Part shown: positions 33,631-41,966 of the stretch, piece by piece | How positions within the stretch are numbered: the stretch's first letter is position 1 | Layout: the number at the start of each line of letters is the position of its first letter | From: Longimicrobiaceae bacterium | GTDB lineage: Bacteria; Gemmatimonadota; Gemmatimonadetes; Longimicrobiales; Longimicrobiaceae | NCBI GenBank assembly: GCA_035936415.1 | Contig: DASYWD010000302.1 | Coordinates: forward strand, 1-41,966 | DNA length: 41,966 nt | Reading direction: 5' to 3' | Translations under genes and position numbers: made by a program | Notes under the pieces: generated by a model | The model's input: the letters and a program-made list of their open reading frames with translations, nothing else | Databases searched by the model: none | What the model was told of the DNA's origin: nothing

Positions 33631-36192
33631 ATGAACCAAGGGCATGGACCCCGGGAGCACCGCGAACCGTTCCGCACTGGCCAGATGAGCCGATCGCCGG
33701 GCATTGAGCCGTCTCGCTTCTCGACGCTGCCGGGCAGCGATGATCCACTGTTCGCACGGCTGTGGGTGGAGGACCGGCTGCGCTTCGGGACCGACGCTGC
33801 ACCGGGGGATGCCTTCGATGAGGCGACTGCGCGCTTGGTGTGCGCCGCAGTCCGCGCACGTGGCCGGCTCGTCGTGATCCTCCCCGACGCCCTGGAGCAG
33901 CGCGCTCCTTTCCTCTTAGCCAGCGCACTCCTCCGGGACTGGTACGACCGTCATCGCGCTGGGCGGCACGCGTCTGCCCGCGAGCGCGTGCTCTACTTCG
34001 GTACGTCGGTCGGTATCCGGGACCAGCTGGCCCAGATCCGCGTCGCAGGGATGGGCACGGAGATCCAGCTCGCGGATGTCTTCCGCCAGCGGCACCTCGC
34101 GCGAACGGGTGGGAGTGCCGGTGCACGAGGTGCTGCGGCCGCGACGTCGGCCGTACCACTCCCGGAGGTCGTCACCGCGTACGCTCCCGCCGATGTGGCC
34201 GGGGTCTTCGACCGCGAAGCGCCCCAATGGGTCTTCCTCGACCTGACCACCGGACGGGCGCCCTGGGCCTTAGGCGTCCTGGCCGAGGCGGAGCGAAGGG
34301 GGCTGCCGGTCCTCGCCTGGACCTGCGACCGAATGGCGGAGTGGATCTCCTCCCTGGGCACCGAGATGTTGGTGTTCCGCTGGGCGCGCCGCCGCGGCAG
34401 CGAATCCGTACCCGACCGGCAGGCCACACGCCGCGACCCGTCCCTCCTCTTGAGCGTGAGGACAGCGGTCCTCACGCCCTGCGTATTGGCCGGGGAGGCC
34501 GCGCAGCAGATCGGCGAGCACCTCGGCCGGGCCACGGCCTCGCTCGTGCGAGCGGCCGCCGAGGCACCGTCCAGCTTCTACCGGGACGCGGTAGGCGTCC
34601 ACTGGCAGTACCTCAGGGCGCTGGAGACGCTCTGTATCCCGCAGCTTCTCTACGAGTCCGAGGCGGCGCTTCTGTGGGGTGTCAAGCGGCTCCGGGATCT
34701 CAGCGCGGCGTGTGAGCGGTTCCGCGACTCTGCCCGGACGAGCCGACCTGGCCTCGTCCAACTGCTCGACGCGGCATCCTCCGCCCTCGAAGAGGCTCGC
34801 TCACTACTCTCCGAGCCCCCGCTCTGGCGCGCCGCGCGCGACACCGCGCTCTCTGCGCCGGCCGTCGACCGGCTCGTCATAGCCTTCGGGAACGCGGCGA
34901 GGAAGCGCCTCTTCAGCTATGCGCTACTCGCCGGCGCGAACGTGAGCGAGAGCGAGCTAGAAATGCGGGGCACGCGGCTGGCCACATTCTCCGAGCTGGA
35001 TGGGCTCGACCCGCCGCCCGGCCGTGTTCTCTGCGTCGGATTGCCGCCGACCTCGGCGGGTAACCGAGCGCTGAGCTTGTTCTCAGCCGACTCGGTAGAG
35101 GTGCTCGTCCTCCCCCACCAGAGCGCCGCCCTTGGCGCGCGCGCGCGACACTGGGCCGACGTGCTCGGACCTGATCCTGCCCACAACGTGGCCACGGTGG
35201 CTGCCTTGGGCGGGGGGGTCGAGCTTGCGCTCGCGGATGCGAAGCCTGCGCTCCACATCGCGCCGGTCCGCTTTATAGAGGGCGGGGACGGAGGCTCGGC
35301 ACGGACGACGGCGCCTACGGCCTCCTTTTCGCTGCCGACGCTGGACCCGGCCGCAGAGCTTGCCCGTCTCTTCGGTAACGGCGAAGACGAGGAATCGCCT
35401 GCCGTCGGCTCCGGGGCGGAGGACTCCGCGTCGCAGGAAGCGGGTAGTGGGGGGGGCGAGGTATGGAGCGACACAGCCGTGTCGCTCCGGTTCGAGGGCG
35501 GATGGTGGGCCGAGTTCGCCCCCGACGACCGCATCACCGTAGTTTTAGGTGGGGGACGAAGGGAGCTGGAGGAGCGGTTCGTCCGCGCGGTCCGGCCCGG
35601 GGACGCGGTGCTCGCCATGCCTGGCCAGCGGCGGCAGAGCCTCTATGGCCTCCTCGTCTCGCGCGTCCACCGGCACCCCGCGATCCAGCTGCACCTCACG
35701 CTGGTGGAGCGTTGGCATGCCGAGCTCTCCGAGGCATACGCCCGTGCTGCGCGGCAGTGGGTCGGCCCCGCAGACCTCTTGCTGCGCGAAATTCAGGCGC
35801 GCGGCAGCACGATCACGTCGACCATCACCATCCAGGCGTGGATCCGAGGCGCGATCCTCTGCCCACAGGACCCGAAGGATCTCTACCGCGTCTCGGAGGC
35901 GCTGGAGATGCCTTTCACTAATGAGCATCACCGCCAAATTTACGCCGCGGCTACCCGCCTGCGCGGCCTGCACCGGAGCCTTTCGCAGCGCATCGGACGC
36001 TGGCTCGATCAGCAGCTCTCAGGTGGCTACGCGGCCGACGACGCCGGCGACGACATTGATGCCGAATGGGGGGTGCGCTTCTCCGACTTTCGGGATTCAC
36101 TTCTGCTCCTGCGCGCTGAGCAGACAGAGATCATCCCTGGACCCTTTTTGCGCGCCCGCCTCGGGCAATTCAACCGGGAGACCACACTGTGA
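33631..36192 (+). CDS. drmE: DrmE-like protein of a DISARM-type system
   Basis: The product has 853 residues from ATG 33631 (GTG 33622 and ATG 33685 are alternatives; none has a strong ribosome site). It is a large soluble protein. The N-terminal half has Rossmann-like stretches (RLVVILPDALEQRAPFLLAS, QWVFLDLTTGRAPWALG) without a P-loop. A low-complexity acidic linker lies around residues 550-605. The C-terminal part (WADEFAPDD-like beta domain, then TITSTITIQAWIRGAILCPQ and DPKDLYRVSEALEM) fits my memory of the DrmE C-terminal domain. The stop overlaps the drmA start by 4 bp (GTGA). Assignment rests mainly on size, this tail and the position before drmA-drmB. The molecular role of DrmE in the family is unknown. 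Confidence 0.65.
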   Translation: MNQGHGPREHREPFRTGQMSRSPGIEPSRFSTLPGSDDPLFARLWVEDRLRFGTDAAPGDAFDEATARLVCAAVRARGRLVVILPDALEQRAPFLLASALLRDWYDRHRAGRHASARERVLYFGTSVGIRDQLAQIRVAGMGTEIQLADVFRQRHLARTGGSAGARGAAAATSAVPLPEVVTAYAPADVAGVFDREAPQWVFLDLTTGRAPWALGVLAEAERRGLPVLAWTCDRMAEWISSLGTEMLVFRWARRRGSESVPDRQATRRDPSLLLSVRTAVLTPCVLAGEAAQQIGEHLGRATASLVRAAAEAPSSFYRDAVGVHWQYLRALETLCIPQLLYESEAALLWGVKRLRDLSAACERFRDSARTSRPGLVQLLDAASSALEEARSLLSEPPLWRAARDTALSAPAVDRLVIAFGNAARKRLFSYALLAGANVSESELEMRGTRLATFSELDGLDPPPGRVLCVGLPPTSAGNRALSLFSADSVEVLVLPHQSAALGARARHWADVLGPDPAHNVATVAALGGGVELALADAKPALHIAPVRFIEGGDGGSARTTAPTASFSLPTLDPAAELARLFGNGEDEESPAVGSGAEDSASQEAGSGGGEVWSDTAVSLRFEGGWWAEFAPDDRITVVLGGGRRELEERFVRAVRPGDAVLAMPGQRRQSLYGLLVSRVHRHPAIQLHLTLVERWHAELSEAYARAARQWVGPADLLLREIQARGSTITSTITIQAWIRGAILCPQDPKDLYRVSEALEMPFTNEHHRQIYAAATRLRGLHRSLSQRIGRWLDQQLSGGYAADDAGDDIDAEWGVRFSDFRDSLLLLRAEQTEIIPGPFLRARLGQFNRETTL

Positions 36193-39100
36193 GCAGCCGT
36201 TCCCCCTGGGGGCCGGCGGACGAGCAGACTCTGCTCGCCCGCTACCTAGCGCGCCGCGTCGCCGAGAACCTCTCCGGCCGAGCACAGGCCGAGTGCCTCG
36301 GCAACGCGCCACACGACGTCTATTTCGTGGGCAACCTACGTCCGCTCACGCACCCGGATCCGAACTCCCCGGGCGGCGCCGCGCGCGACGAGCTGCGGAG
36401 CAAGCTCGCGCCGATGGCGTTCGGAATGGACTTCGCGGTGCACCCGGACGACACCGACCGGCTTGAGACGGAGGTCCGCGTGGGGTGGTCGGTCTACTAC
36501 CGCGTCTTCCCGGGCCGCGAGCAGCAGCGCCGCTACCAGATCGAGCGCTCCACGCTCGGTGGCTCGCCTGAGGCGCGGGTCGGGAGGAGCCGGGACGCCA
36601 GCGAGGAGAGCGCTGGGCGCGCCTACAGAGAAACCGTGCCCGCAGGCGCGCAAGCGGCCGAGGGCGGTGACCTCCCTTCGGGTGGGGTCCAAGCGGATGA
36701 CGAGGATGAGGAAACCGCTGAGACCGTACCTGAGGCGGTCGAATCTCCGATTGACCGCCGCGCAAGCCGGCGTTCCAGCGACTCTCTCTTCAGCCGATGG
36801 CGCAAGATTGAGTGCGCGACTTCGGCCCTCGTGCGCGTCTACCGGGAGGGAGAGGTCTGGCGCGTTGATGCGGCGGTGCTTGAGGCCGCACTCGGGGCCG
36901 AGCTCCGGCGCGCCGAGGAGGTGGTGAAAGCCGATCCGGATGCGCTGCGCGCGCGGACGGTGGCCGCCCGCGTACAGGTGCCGGAGGACGTACTCTCCAG
37001 CGATGCGGCCTACCAAGCCTTCCTGACCACGCTGCGCACGCCGGTCGAGCCCCGCTGGGCGTGGAACCTTGAGACGAGCATCGGACCGAGCGCAGACGCG
37101 GGCAGTGGTCTCGTCCTCTCCGTGGTGCTCGCCAACGCGTCACCCGAGGAGCAGCAGAACGATTCCAACATCGAGCCCTTCTTCTTCGACGTCCACGCGC
37201 GGGCTGAGTTCCGCCAGGGCATGTCCGTCCCCTTCCGCCTCGACATGGCCCAGCGGGACTTCCGATACGACCCGCACCTCCCCGCACGCGGCTTCAACTG
37301 CGCGGTCGAGCCGGTTCAGGGCCGCGCCGGTGTGTTCCAGACCACGATGTGGCCCGTTTACTCGCAGCTGCGCTATGCGACTCGCACGCAGCCTACGGCC
37401 CGCTTTGCCGACTTGGAGCAGAACCCGGTGCCTGTTCTCGAGTCGATCACCACGTCGATGCGCGCCTCACTCCGCGACTGGGCGGACGCCGAGGCAGCGT
37501 ACAGAAGGGACCCGACCTGGGCCGGAAGGCACGGCGCTGCATTCGAGGCCGACCGAGCAGCCTTCGAGGACGAGATCCGTAGGTTCGAGGCAGGCCTGGA
37601 GCTGATCCGCACCCAGGCCGACATCGCCGAGGCGTTCCGGCTCACCAACTCCGTCTTCCACCGCCTCGGTGACCATCCGGTGCCGGAGAAGCGGAAAGAG
37701 AGCTGGCGCCTGTTCCAGATCGTGTTCCTCGTCTCGCAGCTGCCGGGGATGGCTGCCCTGCTGCCGGGTGCGGGTCCGGCCGCGCTCCTCGAGCGTGAGA
37801 GCGTCGACATTGTCTACTTCCCCACTGGCGGCGGGAAGACCGAGGCCTACCTCGGCGTCATCGTGTTCCACTGCTTCTTTGACCGCTTCCGCGGCAAGCG
37901 CGCGGGGGTGACCGCCTGGACCCGCTTTCCGCTGCGGTTGCTCACCCTGCAGCAGACGCAGCGCATGGCCGACGTCATCGGCATTGCAGAACTGGTGCGC
38001 CGGGGCCATCAAGACGCTCGCCTCTCGGGAGCGGACATCGATCCTTTCGCAGTCGGCTACTTCGTTGGAAAGACCGGCTCACCTAACGAGCTGGTCTCGC
38101 CCACCTCTCCGAACGCCAAAGCGGAGGACCAAGTCACGTGGGCAAAGGCCTCCGACCCGATTGCCCGACAGGACTGGAAGCGCGTCGCCCGCTGCCCTGC
38201 GTGCCGCACCACAAGCGTGGAGGTCGACTTCGATGCGCAGGCGATCCGCATCCTCCACCGGTGCACGAACCAGGGGTGCCCCTTTCCGGGCGGCGTCCTC
38301 CCCGTGTACGTGGTCGACAACGATGCCTTCCGCTACTTGCCCGCGGTCATGGTCGGGACCATCGACAAGCTGGCCGGGCTCGGCAACCAGCGGCGGATTT
38401 CCCAGCTCTTCGGATTCGTGACGGGACGGTGCCCTGATCACGGATATCTCTCGGGCAACTGCTGTCAGAAAGGGTGCACCCAGCGGCGGCGTCTGCCGGC
38501 ACCCCAAGGGCTCTCGGGCCCGACGCTCTTCGTCCAGGACGAGCTCCACCTCCTCAAGGAGGGGCTTGGCACCTTCGACGCTCATTACGAGACCTTCGCG
38601 CAGCGGCTCCTCGCCCGCTTCGGCCAGGACCGGCCGCTCAAGATCATCGCGTCCTCGGCGACGATCGAGGCGTTCGACCGGCAGGTGGAGCACCTCTACG
38701 GCCGGCCGCGCGACCGGGCGCGCATCTTCCCAGGGCCGGGGCCGGAGGCCGGTCACTCGTTCTACGCCGGCACTCAGGACTTCCCGCAGCGGCTGTACGT
38801 GGGCCTGATCCCCCACAACAAGACCATCTTCAACGCCGTGCTCGAGCTGCTCGAGCGATATCATCGGGAGGTCTCCCACCTCCAGCGCCTGCCTGCCGGC
38901 TCGCCCAACCCGTACGGAGGCCAATACCCGCCCGGGACGCCGCAGTGGGCCGCGCTGCTTGACCTCTATCAAACCTCGCTCACCTACTTCAACGCCACGC
39001 GGGAGCTGAACTCCTTCCGCACCGACGTGGAGGGTGACGTGAACCCGACGCTGGAGGGCGACGGCATAGGCCGGGTTGGGCTGTACGAGATGACGGGGTC

Positions 39101-39830
39101 GACGCCAACCGACGAAGTCTCCTCCACGCTCCAGCACCTCGAGACGGCTCAGCCCGGCGGCCAAGACGCCGTGCTCGCCACCAATATGGTGAGCCACGGC
39201 GTCGACGTGGACCGACTGAACGCAATGATCTTCTACGGGATGCCCCGCCAGAATGCGGAGTACATCCAGGCATCCAGCCGTGTGGGCCGCTCGCACGTAG
39301 GCATCGTCTTCGTCTGTCTCCATCCGGCGCGCGAGCGGGACCGGAGCCACTTCGCCTACTTCACGAAGTACCACGAGTTCGTGGGCAAGCTGATCGAGCC
39401 GGTGGCGATAAACCGCTGGGCAAAGTTCAGCGTCGAGCGCACGCTGCCGGGCCTCTTCATGGCCACACTGCTCCAAGACATCGCCAACCACTCGGGCGAG
39501 GCGAACCCGAACGTCTTCTACATGCTGAACGCGCTCCGCCAGCGGATCACCGATGGGCGGCTACGGGCGGAGCAGTTCCTCCCTCTGCTTGAGGACGCCT
39601 ACCTCGTTTCCGCCCCCGCGAACCCGACCGAGGAGGCCGTGCGCACCGAGATCCAGCGCCGGGTCCGGCTGTTCCTCGATCAGATCGTGACGGCCGACCC
39701 CGCCAAGCTGTTCGTCTCCGACGCCCTGCGTCCCGGCGCGCTGACCAGCCTCCGGGATGTCGACGAAACCGTCCCCATTGAGCTCGACACAGACGGCGCC
39801 GTCTGGGCCCGCGCCGCCGCCCGGGTTTGA
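36189..39830 (+). CDS. drmA: DrmA-like DISARM helicase
   Basis: The product has 1213 residues and is an SF2-type helicase with an unusually long N-terminal region (about 530 residues) containing an acidic linker. Walker A is IVYFPTGGGKTEAYLGV (about 540-556). The DExx box reads FVQDELHLLKEGLGTFDAHY (about 782-801), the wording typical of DrmA. Motifs V-VI read MVSHGVDVDRLNAMIF and QASSRVGRSHVG. Four cysteines around residues 665-700 (CPACRTT, CTNQGCPFP) and another set near 750-765 (CPDHGYLSGNCCQKGC) suggest zinc ribbons. In DISARM, DrmA pairs with DrmB to load on incoming phage DNA with a 5' overhang. GTG 36189 overlaps drmE and the stop overlaps drmB, indicating translational coupling. Confidence 0.87.
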   Translation: MSSRSPWGPADEQTLLARYLARRVAENLSGRAQAECLGNAPHDVYFVGNLRPLTHPDPNSPGGAARDELRSKLAPMAFGMDFAVHPDDTDRLETEVRVGWSVYYRVFPGREQQRRYQIERSTLGGSPEARVGRSRDASEESAGRAYRETVPAGAQAAEGGDLPSGGVQADDEDEETAETVPEAVESPIDRRASRRSSDSLFSRWRKIECATSALVRVYREGEVWRVDAAVLEAALGAELRRAEEVVKADPDALRARTVAARVQVPEDVLSSDAAYQAFLTTLRTPVEPRWAWNLETSIGPSADAGSGLVLSVVLANASPEEQQNDSNIEPFFFDVHARAEFRQGMSVPFRLDMAQRDFRYDPHLPARGFNCAVEPVQGRAGVFQTTMWPVYSQLRYATRTQPTARFADLEQNPVPVLESITTSMRASLRDWADAEAAYRRDPTWAGRHGAAFEADRAAFEDEIRRFEAGLELIRTQADIAEAFRLTNSVFHRLGDHPVPEKRKESWRLFQIVFLVSQLPGMAALLPGAGPAALLERESVDIVYFPTGGGKTEAYLGVIVFHCFFDRFRGKRAGVTAWTRFPLRLLTLQQTQRMADVIGIAELVRRGHQDARLSGADIDPFAVGYFVGKTGSPNELVSPTSPNAKAEDQVTWAKASDPIARQDWKRVARCPACRTTSVEVDFDAQAIRILHRCTNQGCPFPGGVLPVYVVDNDAFRYLPAVMVGTIDKLAGLGNQRRISQLFGFVTGRCPDHGYLSGNCCQKGCTQRRRLPAPQGLSGPTLFVQDELHLLKEGLGTFDAHYETFAQRLLARFGQDRPLKIIASSATIEAFDRQVEHLYGRPRDRARIFPGPGPEAGHSFYAGTQDFPQRLYVGLIPHNKTIFNAVLELLERYHREVSHLQRLPAGSPNPYGGQYPPGTPQWAALLDLYQTSLTYFNATRELNSFRTDVEGDVNPTLEGDGIGRVGLYEMTGSTPTDEVSSTLQHLETAQPGGQDAVLATNMVSHGVDVDRLNAMIFYGMPRQNAEYIQASSRVGRSHVGIVFVCLHPARERDRSHFAYFTKYHEFVGKLIEPVAINRWAKFSVERTLPGLFMATLLQDIANHSGEANPNVFYMLNALRQRITDGRLRAEQFLPLLEDAYLVSAPANPTEEAVRTEIQRRVRLFLDQIVTADPAKLFVSDALRPGALTSLRDVDETVPIELDTDGAVWARAAARV

Positions 39831-41725
39831 CCGACCGCCACCCCCGATCCGGACCTGCTATGGCTCTCAGCATGGCGCGCGGCAAGCGCCAAATCCTCTT
39901 CGACTTCCTCCCGGGCCGCACGTTCGACTTTGAGCGTGTCGCCACGATCGCACGCGTCACCGAGGTGCGCGGGACACCGCGCACGGACGTCAACCCGCAG
40001 TTGCTGCTCCGCCGCGTGGCGGAGGCCGCAGGCGCATGGGACCCTGCCTTCAGGCCGGGGCTCACCGACCAGGCACTCGCGGACGCCGGCCGATTCGTGT
40101 TCCTCGATCCCACGGAAGTGCGCTCGGAACTGTACCCGAGGGTCTTCTGGTGCCAGAACCGATCCTGCGGCCGGGTCGTGGATGCCACGAACAGCACACA
40201 CGCTCTGCCCACGCGCTGCTCCGCATGCCGGAGTCGGCTTGCCCAGGTGCGCTGGATCCGGGTGCACCGCTGCGGGACGATCGAGCCGCTTCGGCCGCCC
40301 TCGTGCCCCAACTGTCACAACGCCAGCCGGATCTTCTTCGACACGCGCGGCAGCGAGCGTATCTCTGAATTCATCTGGGGATGCCGGCAGTGTCGGTGGA
40401 CCCAGAAGGTCATCGACCGGGTCGGGAACTGCTCATCTTGCACCTGGCCCAACCCGGACTTCCGCCGGATGCGCATCGACGTGCACCGTGCAGGGACGAC
40501 GTTCTATGCTCAGCGGACCGTCGTGGTGAACGTGCCGCATCGCGACTACGATGTCCTGCTCGCCACGCCCGGCTGGTGGGCCTTCGCGGCCGCGCGCTTT
40601 CTCGGCGTTCCGCCCTTCGACGTGCGCCGCCTGGCGGACCTTCCACGCCAGAGCGTGGCCGACCCGGCGGACCAGCGCGCCAACGTCTCGAACCGGGAGC
40701 TCAGCGAGCTTCTCCGGCAGTTCGAGGCCGGTCTCATGGACCCGGCCGTCGCCATGGCGCGCCTGCGCGAAGCCCAGCAAGCCGGGGCCGCCGCCGCCGC
40801 CCAGGCGACCCCGCAGGCGGTCGCCTCTCAGGTGGTCGAGGCGAGCGGGGTGGGGGCGTCCGTGTGGGAGGAGAGCGCTCAGGAATTCCTTGAATTTGTG
40901 GCACCGCACGAGACCGGCCGGCCCCGGGACCTCAGCGACCCGACCATCGACGATGCAACACGTACAACGGCCGCATCCCTCGGCCTCGCTGGGATCGACT
41001 TGATTGCGGACTACCCGATCTTAACGGCAGTCTTCGGTTTCAGTCGGTCGGAGTATGCACCCAACGAGTGCTACCTCCTGCCCTTCGCCGGGGGCAGGGA
41101 ACATGGCGGACGCTTTCCGATCTTCGTCGACGAGGTGCAGGCCGACGCGCTCCTGCTGCGCCTCGATCCGGCCCGGGTGCTCCGATGGATGGCTGCCAAC
41201 CACCGCGCGCCCACGCTCCCGGGAGGAACGAATCCAGCGGTTGCCGCGCGCGGGTACTTCGCGCAGGTGTTCTCCGGCATGCGGACGAACCAAACGCTCA
41301 GTGGCGTGACGCAAGCTGAGGCGAGGATGGTGTTTGGACTTCTCCACACGTTCTCCCACCTCGCCATCCGGCACGCCGCACTGCTATGCGGGCTGGATCG
41401 CACCAGCCTATCGGAGTACATGCTGCCGCGCACGCTCACCGCAGGGATCTACTGCAATCACCGTTTTGGTGCGACGATCGGAGCGCTCACGGCGCTCTTC
41501 GAGCAGTCGATGGCCGAGTGGCTCGGCCAGATCGCGTCGGAGCGGCGCTGTGCCTATGACCCGGTGTGCTCAGCCACAACGGGCAGTTGCCACGCCTGCT
41601 CCCACCTGGCCGAGACGAGCTGCCGCGCGTTCAACCTCAACCTCAACCGCGCGTTTCTCTTCGGAGGAACGGATCCCCAGCTGGGCGAGATCCCGGTGGG
41701 CTACCTCGATCCTTCGCTCGGATGA
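39827..41725 (+). CDS. drmB: DrmB-like DUF1998 protein of DISARM
   Basis: The product has 632 residues from TTG 39827 (TTGA overlap with the drmA stop); ATG 39860 would start at MALSMARGKRQI and is an alternative. Several zinc-ribbon Cys pairs lie at about residues 108-115, 131-134, 160-163, 186-189 and 203-206 (for example CQNRSCG, CSAC, CPNC, CRQC, CSSC). The C-terminal region is DUF1998: HTFSHLAIRHAALLCGLD, SEYMLPRTLTAGIYCNHRFG and CHACSHLAETSCRAFNLNLN. In studied DISARM, DrmB forms a complex with DrmA. Its stop overlaps the next ATG by 4 bp, so the operon continued further. Confidence 0.87.
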   Translation: MTDRHPRSGPAMALSMARGKRQILFDFLPGRTFDFERVATIARVTEVRGTPRTDVNPQLLLRRVAEAAGAWDPAFRPGLTDQALADAGRFVFLDPTEVRSELYPRVFWCQNRSCGRVVDATNSTHALPTRCSACRSRLAQVRWIRVHRCGTIEPLRPPSCPNCHNASRIFFDTRGSERISEFIWGCRQCRWTQKVIDRVGNCSSCTWPNPDFRRMRIDVHRAGTTFYAQRTVVVNVPHRDYDVLLATPGWWAFAAARFLGVPPFDVRRLADLPRQSVADPADQRANVSNRELSELLRQFEAGLMDPAVAMARLREAQQAGAAAAAQATPQAVASQVVEASGVGASVWEESAQEFLEFVAPHETGRPRDLSDPTIDDATRTTAASLGLAGIDLIADYPILTAVFGFSRSEYAPNECYLLPFAGGREHGGRFPIFVDEVQADALLLRLDPARVLRWMAANHRAPTLPGGTNPAVAARGYFAQVFSGMRTNQTLSGVTQAEARMVFGLLHTFSHLAIRHAALLCGLDRTSLSEYMLPRTLTAGIYCNHRFGATIGALTALFEQSMAEWLGQIASERRCAYDPVCSATTGSCHACSHLAETSCRAFNLNLNRAFLFGGTDPQLGEIPVGYLDPSLG

Positions 41726-41841
41726 CCCTGTCGGGCATCCGGCCGCCCGAGCTGGTCATCACGACTCCGGAGGCCTACGGCGTGGACCTCGCGACCCGCA
41801 CGGGATGTCGGCTCACCCTGGGGGTCCTAGGGTGTGTCTGA
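41722..41841 (+). pseudogene. Truncated fourth gene of the DISARM-like operon (drmC position)
   Basis: An ATG overlapping the drmB stop (ATGA) opens a frame MTLSGIRPPELVITTPEAYG that runs about 36 codons and then passes into an IS end, stopping at the TGA inside GTGTCTGA. In DISARM operons the phospholipase-D-like drmC follows drmB, so this may be its first codons; the fragment is too short for any motif to confirm that. The remainder could lie beyond the insertion sequence, outside the window. Confidence 0.55.
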
Positions 41842-41966
41842 CGGATCAGAGCCAGAGCACAATGCAGGCAAGAAGCACCCCGGCCAGGTAGTTGTAGCCG
41901 CGCTTATCGTAGCGAGTGGCAACCGCGCGGAAGTCCTTGAGGCGGTTGATGCAGCGCTCGACCACG
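41830..41966 (-). mobile_element. IS5-family (IS427-like) insertion sequence, one end
   Basis: The end begins at GGGTGTGTCTGAC, a typical terminal-repeat form for this group, directly after CTAG at 41827-41830. The transposase C-terminus follows on the minus strand and the element runs off the window. Confidence 0.75.
41846..41966 (-). CDS. IS5-family transposase, C-terminal part (partial)
   Basis: The visible 40 codons read [20 protein letters not shown] then [19 protein letters not shown] and a TGA stop. This is the conserved end of IS5-family IS427-group transposases, including the catalytic Glu in VVERC. The N-terminal part is outside the window, so intactness cannot be judged. Its insertion is what cuts off the operon gene after drmB. 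Confidence 0.88.
   Translation of the reverse strand, partial: VVERCINRLKDFRAVATRYDKRGYNYLAGVLLACIVLWL

Noticed and set aside
1-41966. CRISPR array
   Set aside because: No series of regularly spaced direct repeats is present; the only tandem repeats are the two IS21 end repeats and the CATGCAA pair.

Overview
The window is about 42 kb of GC-rich DNA (roughly two thirds G+C by eye). It has leaderless-looking GTG/TTG starts, many signal-peptide and lipoprotein genes, a SelO homologue, a secreted TPR-CHAT protein and heavy insertion-sequence debris. This mix is most like a member of Gemmatimonadota (Longimicrobium-like). That is an impression from gene content only; no rRNA or tRNA gene was found to fix the taxonomy.

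Layout. (1) 1-6450 is chromosomal-looking housekeeping: the start of a secreted protein, a SlyD-type prolyl isomerase, a SelO protein AMPylase, an M20-family lipoprotein and an M1-like protein. Convergent or 3' ends carry strong hairpin terminators. Both metallopeptidase-like proteins have lost conserved zinc ligands. (2) 6632-10762 holds a long TPR-CHAT (caspase-like) protein with its His/Cys dyad intact. An unrecognised 302-residue protein follows 24 bp downstream. (3) 10763-11416 contains an IS66 transposase remnant. (4) 11417-18000 is a run of four same-strand genes: a lipoprotein, a ComEC-type metallo-beta-lactamase-fold hydrolase, a secreted protein of unknown function and a secreted M30-like metallopeptidase with a TIG domain. 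(5) 18347-19813 encodes an archaeal-type ATPase with a degenerate nuclease tail.

(6) 20015-28192 looks like a decaying integrative and mobilizable element. It has a tyrosine recombinase split by one in-frame TAG, an excisionase-like HTH protein, a small protein, a RadC/JAB-domain protein, a PD-(D/E)XK nuclease, an IS3 remnant deleted internally, a ParB-like gene with a one-base frameshift, a MobA/MobL (MobQ-type) relaxase, a candidate oriT with an IncQ-like nic core, and a divergent coiled-coil MobC-position protein. Three TTCAC-N3-GTGAA palindromes occur only in the ParB-relaxase-MobC part and resemble spaced parS half sites.

(7) 28231-31535 is an IS graveyard: a frameshifted IS21 istA, an apparently complete IS1182-type element in a CTAG target, and a multiply frameshifted IS630-like remnant. 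(8) 31634-41841 is the most interesting part. Three overlapping genes look like drmE-drmA-drmB of a DISARM-type (class 2-like) anti-phage system, followed by a fourth overlapping gene cut off after about 36 codons by an IS5-family element running off the window. Divergent from drmE is a GNAT acetyltransferase fused to an ABC ATPase (the COG2401 architecture). No DNA methyltransferase is visible where DISARM normally has one, so the GNAT-ABC protein is a candidate replacement modification or regulatory component. That role is inference.
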